A program made the position numbers and the translations under genes. Below are positions 43,844 to 56,152 of a stretch of DNA of 64,000 nt, piece by piece. The stretch is from Melitaea cinxia (lineage: Eukaryota > Arthropoda > Insecta > Lepidoptera > Nymphalidae): contig NC_059399.1 in the NCBI RefSeq assembly GCF_905220565.1, forward strand, positions 7,223,501-7,287,500. The letters run 5' to 3'. Below the pieces are notes generated by a model that saw only the letters and a list, made by a program, of their open reading frames with translations, was not told where the DNA came from and did not search any database. Positions within the stretch are counted from its first letter, which is position 1. Each line of letters opens with the position of its first letter.

Positions 43844-44168
43844 CTAGCTGACTCGGCAAACGTTGTCTTGCCACTAAACGCTATTTAAAAATAGGGGTTG
43901 CTGGTAGAAGGGTGAAAATTTAGGGTTGTATGTATTTTTCAACGCCAAATCATAAATAGCAATAAAATAAAAAATAAATTATTTATCTAATAATAAAAAA
44001 ATAACAATTTAGGAGTGGACTACCCTTAACATTTAGGGGGATGAAAAATAGATGTTGTTCGATTCTCAGACCTAACCAATATGCACACAAAATTTTATGA
44101 GAATCGGTCAAGCCGTTTCGGAGGAGTTTAACTACAAACACAGCGACACGAGAATTTTATATATTAGA
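43844..44168 (-). mobile_element. Short Helitron, minus strand, adjacent
   Basis: Reverse complement starts TCTAATATATAAAATTCTCG and ends GCCGAGTCAGCTAG, between A and T. Three bases separate it from the neighbouring Helitron, both in the same orientation. Same family as 38847-39155. Confidence 0.8.
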
Positions 44169-44823
44169 TTATAAGTCTTTTCAGTTTTTTCTATTCGGAA
44201 GAAGGTAAAATAGTCTTTTGATACATATCTATCTCTAATAATAAGAGCTCTATTATTTGTAAAATATAAATAAATTTTTTAATTAGATGCTTCTTTTATA
44301 GGTACATAAATATTATTAAAATATTACGGTACTAAATATTTAAAAAAATGTATAAATTTTACATTATTACTCTAAGTAAACATTGCAAAAAGTTTCTTTA
44401 TTAAATCAACATAATCGAATGTACTAACGATAAAACTTTAAAATAAAATGTGATGATTATCAATATAATTACGAGTATCTGTCAACACAACCCAGCCTTC
44501 GTAAAACGTAATAATCTATAAATTACATTGATTTTGTAACACGACGGCATATTAAAATTGGTTTGTAATTAAATATTTTAAATTAATTGACGCAATTACG
44601 AAGCTTGTATGCGGCTCTGCGTAACAGGCGGATTTATTTGATTAAAAGCAAACATAATCACTGGCAGCATGTTTAAAACTTTGCTGTCCAGCTACAAATT
44701 TTGTGTTAAAAATCAATTTTTAAACAGGATTTATGGATGATCCGCACATGCCCTCTGAATTAATAAACAAAAGTTTTCTAGTTTTAATGTTCTCCTCTTG
44801 AATATTATCGATCATATCTTATT
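44169..44823. other. AT-rich gene-free stretch
   Basis: Nothing recognised. Confidence 0.4.
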
Positions 44824-45417
44824 ATAATTGTGTTTGCAGACAAACGAAAAAAAAAACCGACTTCAATTACATCGACAAGTAATACAACGTAGATCGACGA
44901 AAAAATAGTCAAGCAACTACGCGTTATCAAAGATTACTCAAAAATTAGTTATCAAATCTCGATAAAATTTATATGTGACCACATGATAAACATCAGCTTT
45001 CGATTAAATTAAAAATTATCAAAATCGGTAGACCCAGTAAAAAGTTATTACGGATTTTCGAGAGTTTCCCTCGATTTCTCTGGGATCAGATCCTGGTTTC
45101 CTTATCACGGTACCAAACTAGGGATATCCCCTTTCCAACAAAAAAAGAATTATCAAAATCGGTACATCCAGTAGAAAGTTATGCGGTATAATACAACGTA
45201 AGTCGACGAAAAAAGCGTCAAGTAAAAACGCATTATTAGATATAACTCGAAAAGTAGTTGTTAGATCTCAAATAAATTTAAATGGGACCAATTGGCACAC
45301 ACCACCTTTCGATTAAAAAATGGGCGAAATCGGTTCACACGGTCAAAAGTTCTGATGTAACATACATAAAAAAAATACAGTCGAATTGAGAACCTCCTCC
45401 TTTTTTGGAAGTCGGTT
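44824..45417 (+). mobile_element. AACCGACTTC element, full copy
   Basis: Outer left end ATAATTGTGTTTGCAGACAA, then A-rich DNA and AACCGACTTC at 44855; the right end is GAAGTCGGTT at 45408-45417. The body consists of repeated blocks of the type ATTATCAAAATCGGTA-(CA)-CCAGTA-AAAGTTAT and TAGTTGTTAGATCTCAAATA. No frame. Widespread in Lepidoptera from memory, but its class is not known to me; the inverted ends suggest a DNA element. Confidence 0.8.
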
Positions 45418-46611
45418 AAAAAAAGATTATTATTTACCACTAGCTGTACCGCGACTTAATTTATGATAAAGCATTTTATATGAAGCGCTCCGTGTCCTTG
45501 TTCTTAGTAAGAGCTCGGTTTAAACTGAGTTTCAGTCTTTATTTAGCATTATCAGCAAATATAGAAATATAGTATTTTTTAAAGCCTAAATTTTTTTTAT
45601 AAAGAGTTGGACCTATTTCAGTTTTATTTTAAGTGTAGACTAACGTTGACTTCAACTTTGCAAACGTGAAGTTTTATTTACTCACCTACCTCGTTTATAC
45701 ATTCTATGGTATCCAGGACTATTTAGTATTATAAAATCTATATTATTCCATTAGCCTTTATACGCTGTCTTAATTTATTTTAATGCAACCGGGTTAGCGG
45801 TTTGGCCTTTAAACATAAGGCAGAAGGAAGAATTACTTTTGAATGTATAGCAGTGAATTTTAGTTAGGCATTTTACATAATACAATGCCTTTCAATACAA
45901 CTGACTGTAAAAAACGTGACGATAGTACAATTAGATAGAGGCCACTGGCAATATGCCATGTTATTGACAGAATCGCGCGGCGCTACCCCGCATCACTGTT
46001 TCTAAAAAAGACTTTAGATTGAAGGCTGTACATATCTCAGTGAAAAAACTATGCTGTCACAGCTCGCTGAAATAATTAATGTATGATTTGGTATTTTCTT
46101 CTTATCTTAAGAAACTGGTTTTTTAATTCGATACTGTGAACAATAATTATGATTGGTTAATTTACAACTTACATAGGTTAATTTGGATAATTTTTTTAGG
46201 AAAAAGTTTAAGTTGTATCAATATAATCACACAAACTTGTAACAAAAATTTGATGATTTGACTTATTATATTACATTATTTATTACTTTTCACTAATTCA
46301 CTAAAAATACTACGCTACATTAATTTATTTACAGGTTGACTATACTCTAACGGCTATTTGCAATACTGTATCTATCTTTGAATTGGCTGACTAGAGATAG
46401 AATTTTGAAATAAGCTCAGAGATACATAATTGAAAACGGCTGCAAGTCATTTAACGCCACCGGTAATGTAGACAATTATCTAATTACCGATTTTTACTTT
46501 TGCGATATTGTAATATTGTGTTATTATACTGTATATTTATTAGAATTAACTTAGGAAACAATAAGCAAACTAATAAATAAACGTAAAACTGGTTTGCCTC
46601 TTAAGGTGTCT
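45418..46611. other. AT-rich stretch, Helitron scrap at left
   Basis: CTAGCTGTACCGCGAC at about 45439 looks like a minus-strand Helitron 3' end without a body that I can follow. The rest holds nothing recognised. Confidence 0.35.
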
Positions 46612-46945
46612 AAAAACACAATTAGCATTTTTTTTATGTCACTAGGTCGGCAAACAAGCGTACGGCTCACCATCATGGTAAGCGATTACCGTAGCTTATA
46701 GACAGACACCTGCAACACCAGAAGCATCGCAAGCGCGTTGCCGACCCAATCCCCAATCCCCCCAGGAGCTCTGGTCACCTTACTCACCAACAGGAACACA
46801 ATACTGCTTGAAAACAGTATTATTTTGCTGTGATCTTCTGTAAGGTCGAGGTACTACCCCAGTCGGGCTGCTCCATATTTTGAGCAGGAAATTACTGCTG
46901 TGCCCTGCCTCAGTGAAAGGCATATATAGCATAGCATATAACATA
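46612..46945 (+). repeat. Interspersed repeat, LINE- or SINE-derived
   Basis: GC-richer block: GTCGGCAAACAAGCGTACGG, GGTAAGCGATTACCGTAGCT, CATCGCAAGCGCGTTGCCGA, GCTCTGGTCACCTTACTCAC, GTCGAGGTACTACCCCAGTC. I know this text as a common lepidopteran interspersed repeat but cannot assign its class. Confidence 0.6.
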
Positions 46946-47212
46946 TAGTGAGTAAATGATTACTATACCTATTATGAATTTTTAATAAGGTACGTTATCA
47001 ATTTATTGTATTTGAGGCAGGTATTGTCAAACATAATCTTTGTAAAATATTTTTATGCTGTATATATGTATTTTTACGTTTATTGGTAAAAAATAAACAT
47101 AAAATATATCTCTATTCCTAGAAACCTAATTCAATTAAACCACGACGAATTTTCAAGACTAACCCAACTAAAACCGTCCATTTTGTAGTGTTAATTTCCA
47201 TCTTTAATTTAT

Positions 47213-47337
47213 TTACCGACTTCAAAAAAGGAAGAGGTGTCTCAATTCGATTCGAGTGCGTTTGTTAATTTTTTTCGTCTACTTATGTTGTGGATGTAAT
47301 TGAAGTCGTTTTTTTTCGTTTGCGAGCATACATAATA
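47213..47337 (-). mobile_element. AACCGACTTC element, internally deleted
   Basis: ACCGACTTCAAAAAAGGAAG at one end and TTGAAGTCGTTTTTTTTCGT plus TTGCGAGCATA at the other, with only about 60 bp between. Confidence 0.7.
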
Positions 47338-47352
47338 ATTTTTATATCATTA

Positions 47353-47643
47353 CTAGCTGACCCGGCGAACTTCGTATCGCCTAACACAAACTTTATCGTA
47401 TGGTATTAAAGTTCAAATTGACTTTTAAGTATTATCACAAATCTTTTGTATGGGAGTATAGAAAAGTGTTGTTTTTAGACTTTTTCAGGAAATTTAAATT
47501 TTTTTTTTTAGAATTTTTCTCTCCGTAAGAACCATCCTCGTACTTCAAGGAATATTTTAAAAAAAGAATTAGCGAAATCGGTCCAACCGTTCTCGAGTTT
47601 TGCGCTTAGCAACACATTCAGCGACTCATTTTTATATTATAGA
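47353..47643 (-). mobile_element. Short Helitron, minus strand
   Basis: Reverse complement runs from TCTATAATATAAAAATGAGT to GTTCGCCGGGTCAGCTAG, inserted between A and T. The body has the GAACGGTTGGACCGATTTCG block. No coding capacity. Confidence 0.8.
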
Positions 47644-47968
47644 TTATTTATCATATAATGTTGTAATATAAAAAATAATGCTTAGTATATTCTGTCAAAT
47701 ATTTCTTGGAAGGTTGTTTTTAATAAACATTGAACCCTTATTGTAATGGTAATAACTTTTATACTGATCTTGAAGTTAAATACGATAGATATTTTTTATC
47801 GCGTCAAAGAAAAATATTATCTAGTAAAAATATGTCTAAATTAACTTTCACGCTACGAACTACGAATACAATACGAATGTATATCAATAATTGTGTGAAG
47901 ATTGATCGCAATTATTATTACCTATACTATTTACCGAAGCTCCTGCATTCGTGTCTTGATTCATGTAT

Positions 47969-47970
<2 letters not shown>

Positions 47971-48004
<34 letters not shown>
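47971..48004. repeat. (GT)n microsatellite
   Basis: About 17 GT units. Open frames that cross it are artefacts of the simple repeat. Confidence 0.95.
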
Positions 48005-48005
<1 letters not shown>

Positions 48006-48065
48006 TTGTGTGTCTATACGTTGTATTAAAGATTTTCACGCCCTTCTGCCTATCAATGTATCCAG

Positions 48066-48148
48066 GTTGTTCGTGGATGCGAATTGCGTTGCTCGACAAC
48101 AATGTGCCTTTGTTAGTGAAGTCAACTTGGCGTAATACCAAAGTAGAA
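48066..48148 (+). repeat. Dispersed repeat D3, partner of 50922-50988
   Basis: TTAGTGAAGTCAACTTGGCG TAAT and CTCGACAACAATGTGCCTTTG are shared with 50922-50988 (TTAGTAAAGTCAACTTGGCG) in the same orientation. Confidence 0.6.
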
Positions 48149-49572
48149 TGGAAGGGTGACTTATCTCTCTATATGTTTTATATTTACAGATATCAAGGGA
48201 CGGTTCATTTGTTCATTCACACGTTCTTATTTCTGTGCATGGCATACAATTTTGATGCTTCTATCTTTCATCTTTTCTAAATCTATTTTTTTTTCTTCGA
48301 ATGGTACTAGAAAAATTTGGTGCTATATTAATTAAACATTTTGATAAATTCTTTAGTTTATTTTTTATTAAAGATGAATATAAAAACAAAAATATATTAT
48401 TATATATTATGTTACAGTCAAATAGTAAACTAAGTAATAAATAGATAGAAAAGTCTACGTTATAAATTAATTTACTATCATTAATTTGTATATACATTCT
48501 ATAAGTAGGAATGTATTATTTTTTAACAGTTTAAATAATTAGCACACAATTTTAGTCAGGTAATTTACAAGAAAAATTGGGACATCTACTGGCATCAGTT
48601 TCCTCCTTAATTGGTGTCGTGATGACAGATTAAGGGCGCAGATTCTGCGACGTAATTGACAGCCCAATCCGAGCTGTGGTTTACTTGATGGATACGGGCT
48701 TATGGAATCTAGGAAGGCTTGTCTGTTCAATGCCAATGGAGATTTCCGCTTGGGCATTAGGTTAAGAGAGCTTTGTCTGATTATTTAGCTTGAAATAAAT
48801 GTATTGTGAATGCTGTATAATGTGTATGTATCCACAACAATAATTTCAAAAATACAACAAATACAAGGAATTTTCTTGACTAACGATACATGATTTGTAG
48901 CTAAGTTTATCAGTATTTTATTTACTAGTATGTCTCTAAATCTAATTAACTTCACTACTAGTCGATATAATTGTATTATTTTATCCGTCATTAATGCGTA
49001 TCATTATATTTTTACATCTATAATCATAAGAATACTATACCAAGCTACAGACTTTATTATTAAAGTAAGCCAGAAAAGGGGAAACAAAGACAGTTTTGGA
49101 GAAATTCATCAAAACTTTTGATTGTATTACGTATTCTCCACTCCGCCTTCAGTGCTTGTTAATCTTTCAACTCCGGTTTTGTTACAAGCTGTTTTAACTG
49201 TAATAAGATGCGAAACTTACAGATTTAAGATTTAAATTGCCAGAACAATATGCTATTTTTTATTTATTTTCGATGATAAAAAAAAAATCTCTAATGATTA
49301 AAAACTAAATATACTTTACTCCTATAAACTATGATTCAAATTGATTTGTAGGAAAATTTCTGAAATGTACATTATTGCTAAAGTTACAAGATATATATTT
49401 CGATACTATATCTCTAATATTAATCATTATATAACTACAAATAATTTTATTATAATTATTTATCATATAAAACCTAGTCTTCTATGTTCAAAGTCGTAGT
49501 AGTTATTATTATTATTATTAAGCTATAAATGAGAGATATGATGCAGGATCGCTTACATGTGTTATTCAGATC
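48149..49572. other. AT-rich stretch without identified gene
   Basis: 48570-48770 is less AT-rich (GGCATCAGTTTCCTCCTTAA, CCGAGCTGTGGTTTACTTGA) and looks repeat-like, but I have no match. The rest has nothing. Confidence 0.3.
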
Positions 49573-49665
49573 GACTTAGACCGTGGTCGGCTCCTGTTTA
49601 ATTAATCAGGGTTTGATGAGGGATTAAATTTGTTCGACATCACGGATCGGGTGGATCTAGTCGTA
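49573..49665 (+). repeat. Dispersed repeat D2
   Basis: Partner of 37632-37725, opposite orientation (GTGGTCGGCTCCTGTTTAAT). Confidence 0.65.
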
Positions 49666-49907
49666 CACTGCGGTTTAAAATGGATTTACTTCTAATATCT
49701 TCCGCTCAGAATCTGAGTTTATTTAAGATCGAGGTTATGATATTTATGACCTTAATGAATTAAATACATGAATAATAATAATAACAAATATGATAAAACG
49801 CACGATTGTGTGTTCCTAAGGTAAACAAGTTATTACCTGTCTTTTAGATAATCTCCGGCTGGTATAGAGAATACCTACGTATTTTTTTGAATAAATAAAG
49901 GTATATT

Positions 49908-50000
49908 TCATCCCAACTCGAAGAGAGAGGGAATCGAACACACAACCCCTGAAGCAAAATCAGGGCCAACTCAAATTGCGATACTGACGACCCAAAACAT
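49908..50000 (-). mobile_element. tRNA-like SINE head
   Basis: On the minus strand TGTGTTCGATTCCCTCTCTC resembles a B-box with a T-arm, preceded by about 55 bp that could hold an A-box. No proper cloverleaf could be drawn by eye. More likely a SINE head than a tRNA. Confidence 0.3.
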
Positions 50001-50565
50001 ATTTTTTTTTCCTTCATAAAATAAAAACATTTTAAGCAAATGATTGCACTTATGTCGGTTTGTGTCCAGTGTGGTGTTCAGTTCGGTATTCAACACGTCC
50101 CACGGACAGTTTCAATACTCTATCTATCTCTCCATATGCTTACTAGACTTAGAATTTTGATGCAAACTCCATTCAAATCGTATTAAAAACCTATAGCTAG
50201 TAACATGCATAAAGAACAAAATATTCATCGCTACTGAGAAAGTTTCTAATTCTAAAGTCGATATAAACATAAAAAAAGTTAACGTACAAAGAACCAGTAC
50301 ACAATGTCTCAAAAGTTGGGAATGTATATGAAAGTTATAGACAAGTTTTCAAAGTAGGAGTACTTGTAAAGTTTACATTCCTTGTACGAGAGGAAAATGC
50401 AACCAGAATAACAGTTTATTTACTAAAACATACCCTAGTAACACATCATTAGTGCTTGTTTAGTAATTTGAGAATGACCATAGCTACTAAAAAACACATA
50501 ATAAGTACAAAGGTATTTAAAAATGTTTTGGTTATAAACATTTAATATACACATAACACTCACAC

Positions 50566-50698
50566 GCGTAGGCGCAGCGGTCACAACACAGGCTGTTGCG
50601 CTGGCGGTTGCAGATTCGATCCCCATTCATGACAGAAATTTATATTGGCGATATAGATATTTGTTGGGGCCGGGGGCCGTTGATTGTGAAGCGTTTAT
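50566..50698 (+). mobile_element. SINE, family A, shortened
   Basis: CACGCGTAGGCGCAGCGGTC (A-box-like), GCGGTTGCAGATTCGATCCC (B-box-like), ATATTGGCGATATAGATATT, then directly GGGGGCCGTTGATTGTGAAG. The middle of the element is deleted compared with 13939-14118. Confidence 0.65.
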
Positions 50699-50921
50699 TA
50701 TATGTAGTTGTATTATAAGCATCGTGTCTTGGAGAGTATGAAAAAGCTTATATAGAAAATGGAAGAAATCATTGTGTATCATTATTCCTTATTTAATAAA
50801 TACTTTATGTAACACATACAATAAGACAACCCAAACAAGAATTGAATGTAAATACCTATATTTAAATAAAATATAAAATAATGTAAATAGATCGATGAAA
50901 ATCGTGAATTTCGGATTGCTT

Positions 50922-50988
50922 TACTTGACAACAATTTGGTTTTGTTAGTAAAGTCAACTTGGCGTAATCCCAAACAACTGAGAAAGGT
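50922..50988 (+). repeat. Dispersed repeat D3
   Basis: Partner of 48066-48148. Confidence 0.55.
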
Positions 50989-51190
50989 AACATATCTTTA
51001 TTTACGTTATGTTTACCGTGACAATAATGAATGTCGTAGTTAAAAGAATATAAAGGATTTCGTGTTAGTTATATAATATATAAGTTCATTTTATATCACA
51101 GAAAAACTTTTTTCCTTCTAAGTGTTAAAAGTATTAAATTTAATATATCAAATAAATAGAACTAAGGGAAGAAATGAACATATACAATAA

Positions 51191-51296
51191 GGTTCAGCCT
51201 GTAACATCCCACTGCTGGGCATATCCATCTTTCTTCTTGTAGGAGAAGGTTTGAAGCTTAATCCACCACGCTGCTCCACTGCGGGTTGGCGGATAT
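51191..51296 (-). mobile_element. SINE family B 3' part, minus strand
   Basis: GGTTCAGCCTGTAACATCCC, CTTAATCCACCACGCTGCTC and CTGCGGGTTGGCGGATATTG are the reverse of the tail of 9216-9535. Confidence 0.7.
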
Positions 51297-52914
51297 TGAA
51301 CATGTATTTTAGTTAAATAGATGTTTATTGTATACCTATTATTGAATTAAATTTATACCGTTTTTGTGCAATGCTAAACCGTTTTAGTAGTATTATAATT
51401 CACAAAATACTGAACAATGTTAATTTAATCGCACATACTTACCGTAAGCAATAAATACATTATTTATAGCATGCGTTTTAAACACAATTTATGTTAAACT
51501 GATATAATTTTCCCATCGACGAGTACTGTAATGTATGAGTGATAAACAAATGTAACTGTAACAGAATTTAATTTTTCCCATACTGTATATAAAGTTTTTT
51601 TTTCCGCAAAGAAAGAAAAGGAAGTAAGTTTAATTAGATACACTGCTTCAGTATTACTAAAACTGCATGTTCGCTTGGTAAATGTTGCACTGAAAATTAG
51701 TACAATGACCTCAGAAAGGTTTTTGTATTGCCCACGGAGTTTTCGATCGCAGTATTTACTTCGTGGAAACTACTCGGAGTGAATTATTGCGTTAGGTAGT
51801 GTGGAGTAAAGTGCGCAGTAAGTCTCTATTATCTACGCTGTTAGAGTCGCGTGAATGAAGGCAACGGACGTGGCAGGAATGTACAAGCTAACTCAATTCT
51901 TACCGTTCTTGATACTTATATCAAGACAGTCCCTGTTTTTGTTGGGAAATATTACTTTAATAATAAATTCTAATAAATTTCAGCACTCAGTTGTAGAATT
52001 TCGAGGAGTTACTCGTAAATAATTACACAATGTAATTTATACTTTTTGCTTTTAACGAAATTAAATACAAGTGTAACAATATGATCGAGATTATTAAATT
52101 ATTCCCAAGCAAACTTTTTCACCAATTCGGATTTATTATCTACATAATTATTTATTACAAGTAATAAAATTTATTTCGTTTTATGAAATATCTTCAAGAC
52201 AACAACAACAACAACAACAACAAAAAATACAATTTTTTTATACAATTATAAAAAATGGTTTCATGGGAATAATTATATTGATCATAAAGGAATACTCTAG
52301 AGATATCGCGTTTAATTTGTCGGGACCCTTCTTATCAGTGACCGGGAGACAGCTCAGTATAGTTAAGTTTATTATAATAGCAATATTTCCTCGAATTCTC
52401 TACTCAATTTATACAATTGTTTTGATTTAGAATATAATGTTATTATTATATAATAAATAACTTTAGATCTTTTCGAAAAGATAAAATAATTATGATAATA
52501 ATGGTTGTTGTAAAAATAATATTCAAACTATCACGTCCCTCAATAGTTTGACTCAAAGTGGTGAGCTTAATGTAGCGTTAAACAAGTTATTTACTTTATG
52601 ACTCAACAGATTATGTCATTTAATGTAGTATGTGCAATATATATTAGTAAAATGATTGGAAATTTTAATATGGCCACCACTAGGTAGTCTAGTCGATGTA
52701 TTTTCCTAAACCCTGCAAAAGTAGTCGGTTAATCATAATTGCAAAATAACAACTAATTACAAATCTGTCTCAAAGAGAATTCTCTTTTTAATTCTCCTCA
52801 TTCTGGGTTTCATCCTACTTATAATATAGCATGAAATTTATCTGATGTCACATTTGATTCGTGCATTAATTTAAATTCAAAATATACTTCATTCTAGTAA
52901 GTTTATTTTAGTTC
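51297..52914. other. AT-rich stretch without identified gene
   Basis: 51690-51880 is less AT-rich (CACGGAGTTTTCGATCGCAG, GAGTCGCGTGAATGAAGGCA). An (ACA)n run lies at 52198-52222. No gene recognised. Confidence 0.3.
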
Positions 52915-53165
52915 AGTCAGTCAATTAGTTCAGTCTGTTGCAGTCCACTCCTGGCATTGGCCTCCCCAAGCTTAAGCCAGACATCCCAGTTTTTGCGTAA
53001 TCCTCATCCAGTCTACACTAGTGATCTAACATAGATCGTTGGTCCAGTGGGCCGGAGGACGTCCTGTACTGTGTTTGACAACACGTGGTTTCTACTCCAG
53101 GACACGTCTGCTCCAACAGATATCGGTCCTGCAACACAGGTGATTAGCCCAGTGCCACTTCAAAT
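52915..53165 (-). mobile_element. RTE ORF2 C-terminal fragment, minus strand
   Basis: The reverse complement reads KWHWANHLC, then RRVLE, KPRVVKHSTGRPPAHWTNDL and VDWMRI with stops between, followed by CCAATGCCAGGAGTGGACTG, the RTE 3' module. Old and diverged. Confidence 0.75.
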
Positions 53166-53410
53166 TGCGTTAACGCATTAAAGTTTACCACTTCAATAAC
53201 GTTATCTTTTTGACATATAACAGTGATAATAAAACGCGTATAAATTAGTCGAAAATTTATTTATTTACTTAATCGCGTACAGAAAGGTTACAGCCATTAA
53301 AATTAGAAATAGTTCATACATAACATAATGTCTAGATTGAAATATATAGATGTGTACAACATACAGCAAAATAAGACACTAAGCAGAACAGAAGTTGATG
53401 GAATGGAATA

Positions 53411-53688
53411 TCTATACTAATATTATAAAGAGGTAAAGTTTTTAACTTTGTTTGTTTGTAGGGGGTAATCTTCGCAAATACTGATCCGATCATGAAAATT
53501 CGCACTAACAGAACTACACTACTCAGGAGTGATATAGGCTATTTTTTATTATTTTTGGACAAAAAATTCAATGAAAAATAATAGTATATGCAAATCAAGT
53601 CGGAGAAATACGAGCGAGATGAAAACTTTACTATATATTTGGATCACAAAAATAATTAACGCACAACGAAGTAGGCACGGTCGGCTAG
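53411..53688 (+). mobile_element. Short Helitron, non-autonomous
   Basis: Starts TCTATACTAATATTATAAAG after A and ends GGCACGGTCGGCTAG before T. The body has TTTGTTTGTAGGGGGTAATC. No coding capacity. Confidence 0.85.
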
Positions 53689-53748
53689 TACATTATATGA
53701 AAATTTAAACATGAAAAACTAAAATTGCTTAACAAATTCTATTTTTTT

Positions 53749-53941
53749 TTACTTATATGGGTCAAAAATTACAATACATGTATAAATGGGAGCAGCAATG
53801 GGAGTATAAGGTTTTGAGGCGTGTGAACTGGCCACTTGGCCTGAATATAAACGTTTCTTGTTGGAGCTAGGGGTGCTCTTTCCGGGAGAGTAGTGTGAAT
53901 GTTGGCGGACAGGCTTTTCTTCATTTCTGCTCACTCTGTTT
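53749..53941 (-). CDS. Candidate host terminal exon, unknown product
   Basis: On the minus strand a possible 3' splice site (AAAATCTAATAATTTCAG ending at 53955) opens into a frame that reads LSFVNRVSRNEEKPVRQHSH and then a Ser/Lys/Pro-rich stretch (about 53 residues) to CIVIFDPYK and a TAA at 53749-53751. Codon use is mixed and GC-richer than the flanks, and the frame is not part of any repeat seen here. I do not recognise the protein. A donor site inside (for example at ACATGTATTG) would make it internal instead of terminal. It is the best host-coding candidate in the window, but far from proven. Confidence 0.35.
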
Positions 53942-54018
53942 ACAAAAGATAATCTGAAATTATTAGATTTTTATAATTTAACAAATAGTGTTTCTTTCAA
54001 TTTGTTTTTTCTTATAAC

Positions 54019-54932
54019 TCCTATATATACCATAAACCGCTGGACGCATATAGATGAAATTTAGTAGGGAGGTAGTTAATACTTAATTAACGTCTACTAA
54101 GAACTAATTTGTGACAGGCCCGTATTATGAAAGTCTAAAAGCTCTCGAAAGGTTCCTAATTTTTTGTGCTACAAACTTGAAATTAGACGCAGAGGGAGTT
54201 TATAGGAAGTAGACGTCGCTTATGAACGGATTTTGTGACAGGATCGGATTAATGTGGTCTAAAGGCTCGAGAAATTTTGTATGGTAGTCCTTAATTTTTT
54301 ACTTACGACTGTTGATGAAGCGAGATTGAGAGTGAGCTTTGCGAGTAGTTTGGTAGTTCTAAAAGTCCCAGTTCACAATGGTCTATGATGGGCCAATCTT
54401 CGCATTTGGCTGTTGTAGGCCAATATCACTTGTTGTTTACAAAAGATGTATGGCTCAGTGCTGCCCGATGAAACTATTGGGATTCACGTAAAAGTAATTA
54501 CGGCCTATATATACGTATATTTATTTATATAATTTCAATTATTATGAAGTGTGTACCGAAACAAAGTAAATAATTGTAGAAAAGTACTATATCTCGGTTA
54601 GAGATCGGTAATGAACTGAACAATGGACGACTGTATGAACACCACAGGCCGAGATTTCTTTGAAATGTGTCACAAAAACCGACAACATACCGATTGCGCG
54701 CCTCGATTGACAATTGCCCGCCATCATATACCATTAGCCCCTGTACACAATGTCGATGGTCTGTAGTAGGCCAGCATACGCCATTATGTACTGGGGCCTT
54801 AACGCACGAAAGGTGAACCATATATGTGGTACAAAGAGAACATAAATTGTTGTAATACAATGATTGTATACTACTTAAGCTTCTCTCTGTATTGTCAATT
54901 TCTACGCAAACGAAGCCGCGGGCAACTGCTAG
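54019..54932 (+). mobile_element. Helitron-like non-autonomous element, about 0.9 kb
   Basis: The 3' end is ACGCAAACGAAGCCGCGGGC AACTGCTAG before T. The 5' end is uncertain, near TCCTATATATACC at 54019. The body has the block CCGCTGGACGCATATAGATG and a tandem-like repetition of GAATGGATTTTGTGAC-type text found again at 57640-58250. A short open frame inside is not a gene. Confidence 0.55.
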
Positions 54933-55815
54933 TATATTTTATTGCTTAATATAGCAAACCTTACTTCTATTAATAAAAAATATCTTGATGACATAAATAC
55001 TATACAGTATAATATAGCTAAAATATTTTTTCCTTTTATTTTTAAATAGAAACACAAAACGACCGAACAATACCGAATGGTGTAAAATACACCAACAATT
55101 TTTGTTACAACATCATTTCATATAAATCGCGTATAAATTTATGACGCTTAGTATTATAAATCTCGTTTGATGCGTTACAAAACTTATCGTTTATTACAAA
55201 ATTATTGTTAAGATTTTTTAAATGAAAACAAACAACACGGATATATAACTTTTAATTAAGTAACTTAAATTTAAATACTTAATACGAATTTGTTGAAATC
55301 AAGACTGCCCGAGGAAGATTCGTGGCTTATTTTTCATTTCGCTTCGGTAAACACTCTCAATAAATTCTTCATGTTGATCCGCGGATGAACCCTTGTGACG
55401 TACGAAAATGAGTTTTCACTGCGTGGTATTTCAGCGAGAAGGACTGATTCATTATAAAGCGAGATTCAAACGTGATCGTTATAGGATTGCTATCTACTGT
55501 GTGTATAATATGTTAGTTTAATTGGTCACTAATAGATGGCGGTACTTGTATTTTTAATCGCGCTTATGTTTGGATTTTTCTAAAACTTAAGTTAAATGTA
55601 TTACAATCATGTGTTAATGCACTTGGAAATATATATAATAGTTCATTCTTAATATCTGGTTATTTAATTGTGAAGAAGTGAAGTAGTTCAACGAAAACAA
55701 AGTGTTTTCTAAAGTAGAAGAGCGGATTGAACATTTGGTCCTTCGAGCCGGACACTGACCACACTGTGCATGATAATTATAATTTGTTCTTTACAGTTTT
55801 AAATTTTAAGAAGGC
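54933..55815. other. AT-rich stretch without identified gene
   Basis: 55300-55500 is slightly richer in GC and unassigned. Nothing else seen. Confidence 0.3.
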
Positions 55816-55826
55816 TTGTAAAGTAT

Positions 55827-56152
55827 CAGTTCCTGGCTACGGCACTAAAGAATTTAGCCACCCCCTCTCTTCCCGTGGGTGTCGTAAGAGGCGACTAAGG
55901 GATAACAAGGTTCCACAACCACCTTGGAACTTAAGAAGCCGACCGATGGCGGGATAACCATCCAACTGCTGGCTTTGAAATACACAGGCCGAAGACGGGC
56001 AGCAGCGTCTTCGGTGCGACAAAGCCAGTACTGCGGTCACCAATCCGCCTGCCCAGCGTGGTGACTATGGGCAAAACACATGAGTTCACGTTATTTTTGG
56101 CGTAAGCTTGTGGAGGCCTATGTCCAGCAGTGGACTGTATAGGATGTAATGA
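55827..56152 (+). mobile_element. RTE-derived short element, best-preserved copy
   Basis: The complete module: GGCTACGGCACTAAAGAATT, TAGCCACCCCCTCTCTTCCC, GTGGGTGTCGTAAGAGGCGA, CGATGGCGGGATAACCATCC, CCGAAGACGGGCAGCAGCGT, CCCAGCGTGGTGACTATGGG, then CTTGTGGAGGCCTATGTCCA and GTATAGGATGTAATGA. The 11-bp duplication TTGTAAAGTAT lies at 55816-55826 and 56153-56163. The sharp duplication shows it moved as a unit. Confidence 0.9.

Noticed and set aside
47730..48280. Frames of 77 to 105 codons
   Set aside because: They run through the GT microsatellite and have no protein character.
55727..56043. Small frames on both strands
   Set aside because: They cover the RTE leader module, which also gives similar frames in other copies (29635-29841).
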